Assembly (NCBI GenBank): GCA_026388185.1
Contig: JAPLKG010000011.1
Coordinates: 248,001-312,000, forward strand
Direction: 5' to 3'
DNA from: Candidatus Eisenbacteria bacterium
GTDB taxonomy: Bacteria; Eisenbacteria; RBG-16-71-46; JAFGJU01
DNA: 64,000 nt
How positions within the stretch are numbered: the stretch's first letter is position 1; the number at the start of each line of letters is the position of its first letter. The position numbers and the translations under genes were made by a program. This document shows positions 63,606 to 64,000 of the stretch, in pieces. Under the pieces are notes generated by a model. The model had not been told where the DNA came from. It was given only the letters and a program-made list of their open reading frames with translations, and did not search any database.

Positions 63606-64000
63606 GGCCCGCATAGTTTGTCTGCTTTGCATGTTTCTTGTGACGACGTGTGTTGTTGTCGTGCTGGAAGCGACAGAGGCCGCAGATAAGACGGCTGGGG
63701 CGGGCATCAGAAGAGCAGGCGAGCCCGAACTCCTGCTTTCGAGACCCCGGTTTATATATTCGAGCTTGGGTAACAGAGACCCATTTGTGTCGCTCATTGG
63801 CGGTGAGTTCCAAGGAGAAGGCGCAACCGGTCTAGTGAGTGTCGGAGACATGGAGTTGGTGGGCATTCTGTGGGGAAGCAAGGAAAAACTTGCGATGGTT
63901 GAGGACAGTCGTGGAAGAGGTTATGCGTTGCGAGTAGGCGACGCGGTGATCGGCGGTGTGGTGACAGACATTACCAAGGACAGCCTCACGATTTCGCAGA
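63577..64000 (+). CDS. pilP: Type IV pilus assembly lipoprotein PilP, N-terminal part (cut by right edge)
   Basis: ATG 63577 opens a frame of 141 complete codons to the window end, overlapping pilO by 29 bases with AGAGGTG 6 nt upstream. The signal region is IVCLLCMFLVTTCVVVVL; VTTC might be a lipobox. The mature part has RDPFVSLIGG and then the HR-type beta domain (SVGDMELVGILWGSKEKLAMVED, GYALRVGDAVIGG), as in PilP. PilP links PilNO to the secretin PilQ, which should follow outside the window. Confidence 0.88.
   Translation, partial: MSARFPRASRARIVCLLCMFLVTTCVVVVLEATEAADKTAGAGIRRAGEPELLLSRPRFIYSSLGNRDPFVSLIGGEFQGEGATGLVSVGDMELVGILWGSKEKLAMVEDSRGRGYALRVGDAVIGGVVTDITKDSLTISQ

Noticed and set aside
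1-64000. tRNA, rRNA, CRISPR, insertion sequences, prophage or integrase
   Set aside because: Looked for on both strands by eye; no cloverleaf, repeat-spacer array, transposase motif or terminal inverted repeats seen. Small RNAs could have been missed.

Overview
The window is a gene-dense stretch of a diderm (outer-membrane) bacterial chromosome. Most genes lie on the + strand; four lie on the - strand. Many genes start with GTG or TTG behind a good Shine-Dalgarno. Several secreted proteins end in the C-terminal beta-sandwich signal of type IX secretion (T9SS). There is a PorU/PorV-like pair, an Omp85 protein, a TonB receptor and a type IV pilus locus in the order known from Myxococcus. Together this suggests an uncultured FCB-superphylum or neighbouring lineage (for example Eisenbacteria, Krumholzibacteria or Latescibacteria type) rather than a typical Bacteroidota member. 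That placement is inference. No tRNA, rRNA, CRISPR array, insertion sequence or prophage was seen.

Layout. 1-6.6 kb: the N-terminus of a GAF-like protein running off the left edge (- strand), about 850 bp without a gene, adenine deaminase, a small EF-Tu-domain-like protein, a secreted subtilase (- strand) and pyrE (- strand). 6.9-13.8 kb: a second secreted subtilase with a beta-propeller, a small fibronectin-type lipoprotein (- strand) and an M23 peptidase. 13.8-18.6 kb: dnaE, accA and a Trm112-like zinc-ribbon gene. 18.6-35.3 kb: an envelope and secretion block with a C25 (PorU-like) peptidase, a PorV/PorQ-like barrel, an M6 metalloprotease with T9SS signal, two DUF5683-like paralogues, an NHL-propeller lipoprotein, a very large predicted outer-membrane barrel and an Omp85 protein. 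35.4-45.7 kb: a tightly packed run of thiC, a DinG-type helicase, hutU, hutI, bifunctional ftcD, a TPR protein and a PHP phosphoesterase. 45.8-48.8 kb: a promoter, cobalamin riboswitch and intrinsic terminator controlling an ECF-type S component and a BtuB-like TonB receptor. 49.0-64.0 kb: a ComEA-like gene followed by pilB-pilT-pilC-pilS-pilR-pilA, an ABC transporter (ATPase and permease), a TPR protein, pilD-pilM-pilN-pilO and a pilP cut by the right edge.

How it works together. The pilus locus encodes its own two-component system (PilS/PilR, a sigma-54 activator). Three sequences with exact GG-N10-GC spacing, matching sigma-54 promoters, stand before pilB, before pilA and before the ABC-transporter genes, so the locus looks like a self-contained PilSR regulon. 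The secretion block supplies a likely sortase (C25), a shuttle (PorV-like) and at least three other cargo proteins carrying the T9SS C-terminal signal. The B12 block couples uptake across the outer membrane (TonB receptor) and the inner membrane (S component) under one riboswitch.
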